In this document: positions 45,378 to 53,163 of the stretch, in pieces
Position numbering within the stretch: the first letter of the stretch is position 1
Layout of the letters: each line of letters opens with the position of its first letter
NCBI RefSeq assembly: GCF_002161215.1
Contig: NZ_NFMB01000008.1
Location: forward strand, 1-64,000
DNA: 64,000 nt
Direction of reading: 5' to 3'
DNA from: Flavonifractor sp. An10
Lineage (GTDB): Bacteria; Bacillota; Clostridia; Oscillospirales; Oscillospiraceae
The notes under the pieces: model-generated
Seen by the model: the letters and a program-made list of their open reading frames with translations, nothing else
What the model was told of the DNA's origin: nothing
Database searches by the model: none
Program-made: the position numbers and the translations under genes

Positions 45378-46340
45378 ATGGATCCCATTTTGGAACAGAT
45401 CTACCGCATCGGCGTCATCCCGGTGATCGCCATCGACGATGCCAGCAAGGCCGTACCCCTGGCCCGCGCTCTGGTGGCGGGCGGGCTGCCCGCCGCGGAG
45501 GTGACCTTCCGCACGGCCGCCGCCCAGGAGGCCATGGAGGCGATTACGGCCCAGGTGCCTGAGATGCTGGTGGGCGCGGGCACCGTTCTCACCCATGACC
45601 AGGTGGATCGGGCCCTGGCCGCCGGCGCCAAGTTCATCGTCAGCCCCGGCTTCAATCCGGACACGGTGCGCTATGTCCAGTCCAAAGGGGCGCTGATGCT
45701 GCCCGGCACGGCCACCCCCGGCGAGATGGAGCAGGCCATGGCCCTGGGACTGGACGTGGTGAAGTTCTTCCCCGCTGAGCAGAACGGCGGTGTGGCCAAG
45801 CTCAAGGCGGTGGCGGGGCCCTACAAGACACTGAAATGGATGCCCACCGGCGGCGTCAACGCCAAAAATCTGATGGACTATCTCTCCTTTGATCAGATCG
45901 TCGCCTGCGGCGGCACCTGGATGGTGAAAAAGGATCTGATTGAGGCGGAGAACTGGACGGAGATCACCCGCCTGGCCCGGGAGGCGGTGGACACCATGCT
46001 GGGCCTCACCCTGGCCCATGTGGGCATCAACTGCGCCGACGCCCAGGAGTCGGAGCGCACGGCGAAGGCCATCTGCGGGCTGTTCGGGTTCCCCTATCGT
46101 GCGGGCGGCGCCTCCAACCACGCGGGATCGGCGGTGGAGTGCACCAAGGCTCCCGGCCCCGGCACCCACGGGCACATCGCCATCGCCGCCAACAACCTGG
46201 ATCGGGCCATTTACCACCTGGAGCTGCGCGGCGTGGAATTTGACCGGAGCACCCTGAAAACCGATGCCAGGGGCCGGGCCAAGGCGGTCTATGTGGCCGG
46301 TGAGTTCGGCGGCTTTGCCATCCATCTGGTACAGAAATAA
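45378..46340 (+). CDS. eda: KDPG/KHG aldolase fused to a VOC (glyoxalase-like) domain
   Basis: 320 aa. Residues 1-205 are the class I aldolase: E41 and R45 in EVTFRT, PGTATP at 109-114 and the Schiff-base lysine K129 in VVKFFPAEQ. It splits KDPG to pyruvate and glyceraldehyde-3-phosphate. Residues ~210-320 look like a VOC-fold domain (LTLAHVGINCADAQESERTAKAICGLFGF; NLDRAIYHLELRGVEF). Such fusions occur in some Clostridia. Stand-alone Eda proteins have about 210 aa. The role of the extra domain is unknown. The ATG is preceded by AAAGGATG, a modest site. Confidence 0.88.
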   Translation: MDPILEQIYRIGVIPVIAIDDASKAVPLARALVAGGLPAAEVTFRTAAAQEAMEAITAQVPEMLVGAGTVLTHDQVDRALAAGAKFIVSPGFNPDTVRYVQSKGALMLPGTATPGEMEQAMALGLDVVKFFPAEQNGGVAKLKAVAGPYKTLKWMPTGGVNAKNLMDYLSFDQIVACGGTWMVKKDLIEAENWTEITRLAREAVDTMLGLTLAHVGINCADAQESERTAKAICGLFGFPYRAGGASNHAGSAVECTKAPGPGTHGHIAIAANNLDRAIYHLELRGVEFDRSTLKTDARGRAKAVYVAGEFGGFAIHLVQK

Positions 46341-46354
46341 GGAGGTATTCCACC

Positions 46355-47380
46355 ATGAGCAAGCGCATTGTCACCTTTGGAGAGATCATGCTCCGGCTGG
46401 CCCCCAACGGCTACTACCGGTTCTTCCAGAACGATCAGATGCAGGCCACCTTCGGCGGCGGGGAGGCCAATGTGGCGGTCTCCCTGGCCAACTACGGCAT
46501 GGACTCGGTCTATGTGACCAAGCTGCCCGCCCATGCCATCGGACAGGCGGCGGTGGACTCCCTGCGGTACTTCGGCGTGGACACCTCGAAAATCGTGCGC
46601 GGCGGCGACCGCGTGGGCATCTATTACCTGGAGAAGGGCGCCTCCCAGCGGGGCAGCGTGTGCATCTATGACCGGGCGCACTCCGCCATTCAGGAGGCCC
46701 GGCCGGATGACTTCGACTGGGACGCCATTCTGGACGGGGCGGACTGGTTCCACTTCACCGGCATTACCCCGGCCCTGGGGCCCAACCTGGTGGAGATCTG
46801 CAGGCAGGCCTGCCAGACGGCCAAGGCCAAAGGCGTCAAGGTATCCTGTGATCTGAACTACCGGGGCAAGCTGTGGACTCGGGAGGAGGCCCGGGCCGCC
46901 ATGACGGAGCTGTGCCGGTATGTGGATGTGTGCATCTCCAACGAGGAGGACGCCAAGGACGTGTTCGGCATCGAGGCCGCGGACACTGATATCACCGGCG
47001 GCAAGCTGAACAAGGAGGGCTACAAGTCCGTGGCCAGGCAGCTGGCCGACCGATTCGGCTTTGAAAAGGTTGCCATCACCCTGCGTACTTCTATCTCCGC
47101 CAGCGACAACGACTGGGCCGGCATGCTGTACGATGGGGAGAACTGCTGCTTCTCCAAGGAGTATCACCTGCGTATCGTGGACCGTGTGGGCGGCGGCGAC
47201 AGCTTCGGCGGCGGGCTGATCTACGCCCTGCTCAACGGCAGGGATACCCAGGGAGCCATTGAATTTGCCGTGGCGGCCTCCGCACTGAAGCACTCGGTGG
47301 AAGGGGACTTCAATCGGGTCACCGTAGCCGAGGTGGAAAAGCTGGCCGGTGGCGACGGTTCCGGCCGGGTTCAGCGCTGA
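46355..47380 (+). CDS. kdgK: 2-dehydro-3-deoxygluconokinase (KDG kinase, PfkB family)
   Basis: 341 aa. It phosphorylates KDG to KDPG, linking the Uxa and Uxu branches with Eda. PfkB start TFGEIMLRLAP, GG motif FGGGEANVAVSLA, and the ATP/catalytic signature DRVGGGDSFGGGLIYALL with the catalytic Asp near residue 285. It follows eda by 14 bp with an AAGGAGG site and is the last gene before a strong hairpin. No uncommon features. Confidence 0.9.
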   Translation: MSKRIVTFGEIMLRLAPNGYYRFFQNDQMQATFGGGEANVAVSLANYGMDSVYVTKLPAHAIGQAAVDSLRYFGVDTSKIVRGGDRVGIYYLEKGASQRGSVCIYDRAHSAIQEARPDDFDWDAILDGADWFHFTGITPALGPNLVEICRQACQTAKAKGVKVSCDLNYRGKLWTREEARAAMTELCRYVDVCISNEEDAKDVFGIEAADTDITGGKLNKEGYKSVARQLADRFGFEKVAITLRTSISASDNDWAGMLYDGENCCFSKEYHLRIVDRVGGGDSFGGGLIYALLNGRDTQGAIEFAVAASALKHSVEGDFNRVTVAEVEKLAGGDGSGRVQR

Positions 47381-47398
47381 AACAAAACACCCCCATGT

Positions 47399-47432
47399 GC
47401 CCGGGGCGGAACCGGCCGGTTCCGCCCCGGGC
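47399..47432 (+). terminator. Hairpin terminator of the uronate operon
   Basis: A perfect 15-bp stem (GCCCGGGGCGGAACC arms) lies 18 bp after kdgK. The U-tract is weak (CTTACTAT). Confidence 0.65.
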
Positions 47433-47479
47433 CTTACTATGCATAAATAGTGTTATCAGGCGGAAAAGGAGGGGTGCGC

Positions 47480-47611
47480 ATGCGAAAGAGACACGTGGAT
47501 AAGGTGAGAATGGCGGTGGAGCGGCTTATAGACGGGCCTGAGGCATCCCTCCGGCGTCTCTGCGCCGGAATCAGACAGCCCCCTTGTGGCTCTGCGGCAT
47601 CTGTATTATAA
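47480..47611 (+). CDS. Small ORF, 43 aa, unknown
   Basis: The ATG has an excellent AAAAGGAGG site 7 nt upstream. The predicted peptide is basic and begins MRKRHVDKVRMAVERLIDG, with two Cys later. It is not similar to anything I recognise. Its stop codon lies within the -10 of the element A promoter, so translation and that promoter would interfere. It may be a leader peptide or a chance reading frame. Confidence 0.35.
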   Translation: MRKRHVDKVRMAVERLIDGPEASLRRLCAGIRQPPCGSAASVL

Positions 47612-47612
47612 T
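47584..47612 (+). promoter_or_regulatory. Promoter at the 5' end of element A copy 2
   Basis: TTGTGG, 17 bp, TATAAT. It lies at the same place relative to the repeat as the promoter of copy 1 (within 3 bp) and would drive the sigma-54 regulator gene through the structured leader. Confidence 0.55.
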
Positions 47613-47841
47613 GTCTGCTGAATAAAACGCTATGGGATCTATTCGCACGGCACGGCCGCGCAATTCCTCCCGCAAGCGCCGATTTCGGCGCTTGCGGGAA
47701 GAATTCAGCCATTGCTGCAATGTATCCTCCGGCGGCGGGGATATGCCGCCGCCGGAAGCGCCTGTGCAGAGCCGATGGGCCTTGAAAGCCCTGCTGTTCA
47801 AGGCTTTTGACTTTGCCCGGCAGGCATTGCAGCAGGCGGTG
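47600..47841 (+). repeat. Element A, copy 2: structured promoter-bearing leader repeat
   Basis: About 240 bp matching the minus-strand copy at 6828-6553. Hairpins: TCCCGCAAGCGCCGA-TT-TCGGCGCTTGCGGGA (15 bp, perfect), TCCGGCGGCGGG-GATAT-complement, and GCCTTGAA...TTCAAGGC. The first stem differs from copy 1 (CTTCTCAC/GTGAGAAG there) but pairs in both. It lacks the long GGTGCAGGGC hairpin of copy 1. The repeat ends 16 bp before the regulator ATG. No coding function is supported in the region apart from the small ORF above. Confidence 0.6.
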
Positions 47842-47857
47842 AAAAGGGGGAAACGCC

Positions 47858-49201
47858 ATGTACCTGAGTGATGACGCCCGGGCGGTATTTGACGCCATGC
47901 GGGAGGGCATTACCATCATCGACACCGAGGGGCGCATTGTCTTCGGCAACCGGGCCTACCGGGAGTTCCTCAACAAGGAGGCCGGAGGGGACATCGGCCC
48001 CATTGAGGGCTGCAAGCTCCGGGAGCTGCGCCCCGGCGCCCGGCTGCCGGGGGTGCTGGAGGCGGGCAAGCCCATCCTCCACATCACCCGCCAGGAGATC
48101 CAGGACTTCTATTTCGTCAACATGTACCCCATCTACGAGGACGGGGAGCTGAAGGGCGGCGTGTCGGTGGTGACCTTCCTGGAGGACGCCTACCAGGCCA
48201 AGGAGGAGCTGGAGGCGGCGGAGGCCCGGAGCAAGCAGGTGCTCCGCCGCCTCAACAGGGCCAACGGCGCCCGGTACACCTTCGACGACATTGTGGCCGT
48301 CAGCCCGGAGGCCATGCAGGTGAAGGAGCTGGCCCAGCGCATTGCCGCCACAGACGCCACGGTGCTGCTGGAGTCGGAGAGCGGCACGGGCAAGGAGCTC
48401 TACGCCCAGGCCATCCACAACGCCGGCGCCCGCTCCGCCGGGGTGTTCGTGGCCATCAACTGCGCCAACTTCAACGCCAACATGCTGGAGTCGGAGCTCT
48501 TCGGCTATGCCGAGGGCGCCTTCACCGGTGCCAAGCGGGGCGGCAAGATGGGCCTCTTCGAGGCCGCCGCCGGCGGCACCCTCTTTCTGGACGAGATCTC
48601 CGAAATGGACATCGGGCTCCAGGCCAAGCTGCTCCGTGTCCTCCAGGAGCGGCGGTTCCGCCCGGTGGGCGCGGTCAAGGAGCTGGAGGCCGACGTGCGG
48701 GTGATCGCCGCCTGCAACGCCTCCCTGCCCGACTATGTGGCGGAGGGGAAGTTCCGGAAGGATCTGTACTACCGCCTCAACACCTTTGCCCTGCACATCC
48801 CGCCCCTGCGGGAGCGGCCCGGCGATATCCCGCTGCTGGCCCGCACCATCCTGGACGAGCTGGGACACAGGCTCCGCCGCCCCTTCACCCTCACCGACGA
48901 CGCGGTGGAGTGCCTCCAGGCCCACGACTGGCCGGGCAACGTGCGGGAGCTGCGCAATGCCCTGGAGTTCTCCGCCTATCTCACCCCCTCCGGGGTGATT
49001 GACCGGGCGGCCCTGCCCAGCGATCTGATCCGGCGGAGCGAGGACGCCGGCCTCACCCTGGCCCAGAGGACACGGAACTTTGAAAAGCGGGAGATCCGCC
49101 GCCTGCTGGACAAGAACGGCGCCGGACTGGAGGGCAAAAAGAAGACCGCCGCCCAGCTGGGCATCTCCCTGGCCAGCCTGTACAACAAGCTCAACGGATA
49201 G
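47858..49201 (+). CDS. PAS-domain sigma-54-dependent regulator (for the CitMHS/AtuA operon)
   Basis: 447 aa. PAS sensor (about 8-115, FDAMREGITIIDTEGRIVFGNRAYREF) and a short coiled linker, then the AAA+ domain with ESESGTGKE (Walker A), the sigma-54 contact motif EGAFTGA, LFLDEISEMD (Walker B) and R-fingers in FRKDLYYRLN. The C-terminal Fis-type HTH (TAAQLGISLASLYNKL) ends the protein. No phosphoreceiver, so PAS probably senses a small molecule. Its stop touches the first of three palindromes preceding a -24/-12 promoter, so it almost surely activates the transporter operon downstream. Confidence 0.92.
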   Translation: MYLSDDARAVFDAMREGITIIDTEGRIVFGNRAYREFLNKEAGGDIGPIEGCKLRELRPGARLPGVLEAGKPILHITRQEIQDFYFVNMYPIYEDGELKGGVSVVTFLEDAYQAKEELEAAEARSKQVLRRLNRANGARYTFDDIVAVSPEAMQVKELAQRIAATDATVLLESESGTGKELYAQAIHNAGARSAGVFVAINCANFNANMLESELFGYAEGAFTGAKRGGKMGLFEAAAGGTLFLDEISEMDIGLQAKLLRVLQERRFRPVGAVKELEADVRVIAACNASLPDYVAEGKFRKDLYYRLNTFALHIPPLRERPGDIPLLARTILDELGHRLRRPFTLTDDAVECLQAHDWPGNVRELRNALEFSAYLTPSGVIDRAALPSDLIRRSEDAGLTLAQRTRNFEKREIRRLLDKNGAGLEGKKKTAAQLGISLASLYNKLNG

Positions 49202-49310
49202 TTCTAAAATTCTGGAAACCCATTCTAAAAATTTAGAATCGCAGCGGTTTCAGGGGGTGCGGGGAGCGCGCCCAAGGTGACCATTTGGTTTATTTCCAGA
49301 ATTTTAGAAC
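49201..49310. promoter_or_regulatory. Triple palindromic upstream activating sites
   Basis: Site 1 49201-49218 (GTTCTAAAATTCTGGAAA), site 2 49222-49239 (ATTCTAAA-AA-TTTAGAAT, a perfect palindrome), site 3 49293-49310, the exact reverse complement of site 1. Centres of sites 1 and 2 are 21 bp apart, two helical turns. They lie 100-210 bp before the -24 element, the usual place for a sigma-54 activator. A run of T after site 3 also allows a terminator reading. Confidence 0.7.
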
Positions 49311-49408
49311 AACCTTTTTTGTGCCCCGGCTGCCCCCGGGGCGCTGCCGCCGCCGCATCCCCTTGTGCCCCAAGGCTTTGAAAAATTTTTTCATCGTTCT
49401 TCCTCTTT

Positions 49409-49425
49409 TGGCATCCGCTTTGCAT
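49409..49425 (+). promoter_or_regulatory. Sigma-54 (-24/-12) promoter
   Basis: TGGCATCCGCTTTGCAT: the invariant GG and GC are exactly 10 nt apart. The start would be near 49435, 48 nt before the transporter ATG. Confidence 0.85.
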
Positions 49426-49482
49426 ATAGGCATATACAGGCAACATTGGAGAGGTTGCTAATTCAAAAGAGGAGGTCTCTAC

Positions 49483-50844
49483 ATGCTAGCAGCACTTGGT
49501 TTCATCACGGTCATAGCCATGCTTATCCTGATTATGACCAAGAAAGCGTCGCCTGCGGTGGCCCTGATCATCGTTCCCCTGATCACCGGCATCATCGCCT
49601 GCGCGTTCATCGTCACTGACCCGGAGGGCGCCCCTGGGGTGGTCAACTTCGCGGCCAACGTCAAGAGCCTTGGAGGGATGATCGCCGGCGATGACGGACT
49701 GCTGTCCGTGGCCGCCACCGGCGTCATGTTCATCTTCTCCATCCTGTTCTTCGGCATCCTGACCGATGCCGGCACCTTCCGCCCCATCATCGGCGGCATC
49801 ACCAAGCTGGTGGGCACCAACCCCATCCTGATCGCCATCGGCACCTCCATCCTGGCCATGATCGTCCACCTGGACGGTTCCGGCGCGGTCACCTTCCTGA
49901 TCTGCGTGCCCCCGCTGGTGCCCCTGTATGACGCCGTGGGCATGAAGCGCACCACCCTGGCCACCATCGTGGCCATGTCCGCCGGCACCATGAACATCCT
50001 GCCCTGGGGCGGCCCCACCATCCGCGCCGCCACCGCCCTGAACGTGGACGTGGTAAGCGAGCTGTTCATGCCTGTGCTCCCCGCTGTGCTGGTGGGCCTG
50101 GCCCTGGACGTGGTTCTGTCCGCCCTGCTGGGCGCCCGTGAGAAGGCCCGCCTGGGCACCGTCAAGCTGACCAGCGCCGAGTTCAAGATGGCCGAGCTCA
50201 CCGAAGAGGAGAAGAAGCTGGCCCGTCCCCACCTGTTCTGGGTCAACATCATCCTGATCATCGCCGCCATCGTCACCCTGCTGTTCTCCGGCTTTGCCCC
50301 CGCGGTGGTGTTCATGATCTTCTACGTGCTGGCCACCGTCATCAACTACCCCAAGGTGGCCGATACCAAGGCCCGTGTGGATGCCAACGCCAAGAGCGCC
50401 ATCATGATGTGCTCCGTGCTCTTTGCCGCCGGCGCCTTCTGCGGCATCATGACCGGCACCGGCATGATCACCGAGATGGCCAACACCCTGGTGTCCATCA
50501 TCCCCCACTCCCTGGGCAAGTTCTTCCCCGTCATCGTGGGCATCATCGGTATGCCCGCCTCCCTGCTCTTTGACCCCGATTCCTTCTACTACGGCGTGCT
50601 GCCCGTGCTGGCCCAGACCGCCGAGGGCTTCGGCGTGGCCGGTGTCAACGTAGGCCAGGCCGCCATCCTGGGCCAGATGACCGTTGGCTTCCCCGTCTCC
50701 CCGCTGACCCCCTCCACCTTCCTGCTGGTGGGTCTGGCCGGCGTGGATCTGGGTGAGCACCAGAAGAAGACCATCCCCATCCTGTGGCTGGTCTCCCTGG
50801 TCATGCTGGTCGTGGCCGTTCTGACCGGCGGCATCACCATCTGA
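49483..50844 (+). CDS. CitMHS-family carboxylate transporter
   Basis: 453 aa with about 11-12 membrane segments and the family-type patterns GTMNILPWGGPTIRAAT and PHSLGKFFPVIVGIIGMPASLLFDPDSFYYGVLP. CitMHS proteins import metal-citrate complexes with protons. Related members take other di- and tricarboxylates. Preceded by GAGGAGG. First gene of the sigma-54 operon. The substrate is likely the organic acid consumed by the AtuA-type proteins downstream, and may not be citrate. Confidence 0.87.
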   Translation: MLAALGFITVIAMLILIMTKKASPAVALIIVPLITGIIACAFIVTDPEGAPGVVNFAANVKSLGGMIAGDDGLLSVAATGVMFIFSILFFGILTDAGTFRPIIGGITKLVGTNPILIAIGTSILAMIVHLDGSGAVTFLICVPPLVPLYDAVGMKRTTLATIVAMSAGTMNILPWGGPTIRAATALNVDVVSELFMPVLPAVLVGLALDVVLSALLGAREKARLGTVKLTSAEFKMAELTEEEKKLARPHLFWVNIILIIAAIVTLLFSGFAPAVVFMIFYVLATVINYPKVADTKARVDANAKSAIMMCSVLFAAGAFCGIMTGTGMITEMANTLVSIIPHSLGKFFPVIVGIIGMPASLLFDPDSFYYGVLPVLAQTAEGFGVAGVNVGQAAILGQMTVGFPVSPLTPSTFLLVGLAGVDLGEHQKKTIPILWLVSLVMLVVAVLTGGITI

Positions 50845-50860
50845 ATCCCTGTCTGACCTT

Positions 50861-50906
50861 GGGCGCGGCGGCCCTGCGGGCCACAGTCCGTCGGAGCGCC
50901 GCGCCC
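50861..50906 (+). other. Intra-operon hairpin
   Basis: GGGCGCGGCG and CGCCGCGCCC pair around 26 bases between transporter and AtuA genes. No U-tract. It may stabilise or process the mRNA. Confidence 0.4.
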
Positions 50907-50939
50907 TCCTAACAATCTTTGAAAGGAAGAAGCTGCGCA

Positions 50940-52286
50940 ATGAAAACCATCCGAATCGGCAGCGGCGCGGGCTACGCCGGCGACCGCCTGGAGCCCTCCC
51001 TGGAGCTCATCGAGAAGGGCAATCTGGACTACATCAGCTACGAGTGCCTGGCCGAGCGCACCATCGCCATCGGCCAGCAGGCCAAGCTGAAGGATCCCAC
51101 CAAGGGCTACAACGGCCTGCTGGAGCACCGCATGGAGAAGGCCCTGCCCCTGTGCTGGAAGCACAAGGTGAAGCTCATCACCAACATGGGCTCCGCCAAC
51201 CCCCAGGCCGCGGCCAAGAAGTGCGTGGAGATCGCCCGCAAGCACGGCCTGACCGGCATGAAGATCGCCTGTGTCACCGGCGATGATCTGCTGCCCGTCA
51301 TCGACAAGTACATGGACACCGAGGTGTGGGAGACCCACGAGCCTCTGTCCAAGCTGCCCGGCGAGATCGTCTCCGCCAACGCCTACATGGGCGTGGAGGG
51401 CATCCTGAAGGCCCTGGAGCAGGGCGCCGACGTGGTGATCACCGGTCGCGTGGCCGACCCCGCCATCTTCATGGCCCCCGCCATCCACGAGTTCGGCTGG
51501 TCTCTGGAGGACTGGGACAAGCTGGGCAAGGGCACCATGATGGGCCACCTGCTGGAGTGCGGCGGCCAGGTCACCGGCGGCTACTTCGCCGAGCCCGGCA
51601 AGAAGGACGTACCCGGCGTGGGCCACCTGGGCTTCCCCATCGTGGAGATCGCTGAGGACGGCTCCTTCTTTGTCACCAAGGTGCCCGAGGCCGGCGGCAT
51701 GGTCACCGTGGAGACCTGCTCCGAGCAGATCGTCTATGAGATTCACGACCCGGAGAACTACCTGACCCCCGACGTGGTGGCCGACTTCAAGCAGGTCAAG
51801 TTCACCGAGGTGGAGAAGGACAAGGTTCAGGTGGAGGGCGCCACCGGCAAGCCCAAGACCGACACCTTCAAGTGCTCCATCGGCTATAAGGACTGCTTCA
51901 TCGGCGACGGCGAGATCAGCTACGGCGGCCCCGGCTGCCTGGCGCGCGCCAAGATGGCTCTGGACATCGTGAAGGAGCGGCTGGAGCTGGTGGCCCCCGG
52001 CCAGTTCGACGAGCTGAAGTTCGACCTGATCGGCTGCAACAGCCTGTACTGGAACCCGGACTACAAATACAACCAGGAGCCCAGCGAGGTTCGCGTCCGG
52101 GTGGCCGGCCGCGCCAAGACCAAGGCCGTCGCCGACCTGGTGCCCAACGAGGTGGAGGCCCTGTACACCAACGGCCCCGCCGGCGGCTGCGGCGCCGTCA
52201 AGCGCACCCGCGACATCGTCTCCGTGGCCTCCATCCTGGTGGATCGCAACGATGTCAAGCCCGAGGTCGAGCTGTTTGAAGTCTGA
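50940..52286 (+). CDS. AtuA-type protein (DUF1446)
   Basis: 448 aa. DUF1446 signature in the start (IRIGSGAGYAGDRLEP), NMGSANPQAA, ITGRVADPAIFMAPAIHEFGW and HLLECGGQVTGGYF. In Pseudomonas the family is required for acyclic terpene use (AtuA), but its chemistry is not known. Here it lies after a tricarboxylate-type carrier, so the substrate is probably a small acid. ATG with AAAGGA. The following small gene encodes the ferredoxin-fold part that is fused in some AtuA proteins. Confidence 0.87.
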   Translation: MKTIRIGSGAGYAGDRLEPSLELIEKGNLDYISYECLAERTIAIGQQAKLKDPTKGYNGLLEHRMEKALPLCWKHKVKLITNMGSANPQAAAKKCVEIARKHGLTGMKIACVTGDDLLPVIDKYMDTEVWETHEPLSKLPGEIVSANAYMGVEGILKALEQGADVVITGRVADPAIFMAPAIHEFGWSLEDWDKLGKGTMMGHLLECGGQVTGGYFAEPGKKDVPGVGHLGFPIVEIAEDGSFFVTKVPEAGGMVTVETCSEQIVYEIHDPENYLTPDVVADFKQVKFTEVEKDKVQVEGATGKPKTDTFKCSIGYKDCFIGDGEISYGGPGCLARAKMALDIVKERLELVAPGQFDELKFDLIGCNSLYWNPDYKYNQEPSEVRVRVAGRAKTKAVADLVPNEVEALYTNGPAGGCGAVKRTRDIVSVASILVDRNDVKPEVELFEV

Positions 52287-52314
52287 TTCTGGTACAGAAA
52301 GGAAGCGTTGAGTC

Positions 52315-52614
52315 ATGAAACTCTGGGATATCGCACACTCCCGCACCGGCGACAAGGGCAACATCTCCAATATCTCCCTCATCGCCTATGACCCCAAGGA
52401 CTATGAGCTGCTCCGTGAGAAGGTCACCGCCGAGAAGGTGAAGGAGCACTTCAAGGGCATGGTCAAGGGCGAGGTGGTTCGCTATGAGCTGCCCAACATC
52501 CACGCCCTCAACTTCGTCATGTACGCCGCCCTGGGCGGCGGCGTGACCCGCTCTCTGTCCGTGGACATGCACGGCAAGGGCCTGTCCTCCTATCTGCTGG
52601 ACATGGAGATCTAA
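52315..52614 (+). CDS. AtuA-associated ferredoxin-fold protein
   Basis: 99 aa. The start LWDIAHSRTGDKGNISNISLIAY and ALNFVMYAALGGGVTRSLSVDMHGKGLSSYLL are typical of the AtuA-like ferredoxin-fold domain, which is C-terminal in fused AtuA proteins and separate here. It likely forms a complex with the DUF1446 protein encoded 28 bp upstream. Ends in a very strong hairpin. Confidence 0.85.
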   Translation: MKLWDIAHSRTGDKGNISNISLIAYDPKDYELLREKVTAEKVKEHFKGMVKGEVVRYELPNIHALNFVMYAALGGGVTRSLSVDMHGKGLSSYLLDMEI

Positions 52615-52617
52615 CAG

Positions 52618-52670
52618 GCAAACGCACAGACGCCGCGGAAGCGCAGCTTCCGCGGCGTCTGTGCGTTTGC
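52618..52670. terminator. Long perfect hairpin between convergent operons
   Basis: A 25-bp perfect stem (GCAAACGCACAGACGCCGCG... with a GCA loop) lies directly after the AtuA-C stop and 12 bp before the stop of the minus-strand membrane protein gene. It is shared by both operons. There are no clear U-runs. Confidence 0.7.
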
Positions 52671-52682
52671 AGCCGGATGGGC

Positions 52683-53138
52683 TCAGCCCTCCCTGGAGCA
52701 GATGGCCATAGAGGCCTTCATGGAGGGGGCGATGGCGATCAGCGCGGTGACATAGGCCACCACAAAGATGGCGGGCACCTTGGTGATCCAAAAGCCGAAG
52801 AAGGCGCCGCCCAGGGCGAAGCCGGCCTCGCAGAACATGAGGATAAAGCTCATGAGGATCACGATGACGAACACAATGGCCAGGGTGCGGACAAAGTAGG
52901 CGGCCGCGCCGCCCGGGTTCTTGATGCCCACGGCCTTGACGAACCTGTTGCCCATGGCGGGCAGGTCGATGATGGTCTCCAGGGTCAGGTTGAGGCAGAA
53001 GCCCTGGATCATGCCCACCACAAAGGTGGGCACGGACAGGGTGCCCTGCCCGGCCTGGACAAAGAGGGTCACCACCAGGGTGATGAAGAAGGCCAGGAAG
53101 ATGTTGAATACCAGGGGGAATTTACTCTTTTTGCACAT
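52683..53138 (-). CDS. Four-helix membrane protein of unknown function
   Basis: 151 aa, ATG with GGAGG. Four membrane segments: about 10-30, 36-55, 85-110 and 120-145 (VFNIFLAFFITLVVTLFV; IVFVIVILMSFILMFCEAGFALGGAFFG). It follows the PhlG-like gene by 25 bp in the same operon and is therefore likely a transport or accessory component for that enzyme. No family assigned with confidence. Confidence 0.6.
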   Translation of the reverse strand: MCKKSKFPLVFNIFLAFFITLVVTLFVQAGQGTLSVPTFVVGMIQGFCLNLTLETIIDLPAMGNRFVKAVGIKNPGGAAAYFVRTLAIVFVIVILMSFILMFCEAGFALGGAFFGFWITKVPAIFVVAYVTALIAIAPSMKASMAICSREG

Positions 53139-53163
53139 AGTCGGTTCCTCCTCGAACAGTCGA

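Noticed and set aside
49201-49320. Simple terminator after the first sigma-54 regulator
   Set aside because: The arms with 74 bases between could form a hairpin before TTTTTT, but the related middle palindrome and helical spacing fit activator sites better. A dual role is not excluded.
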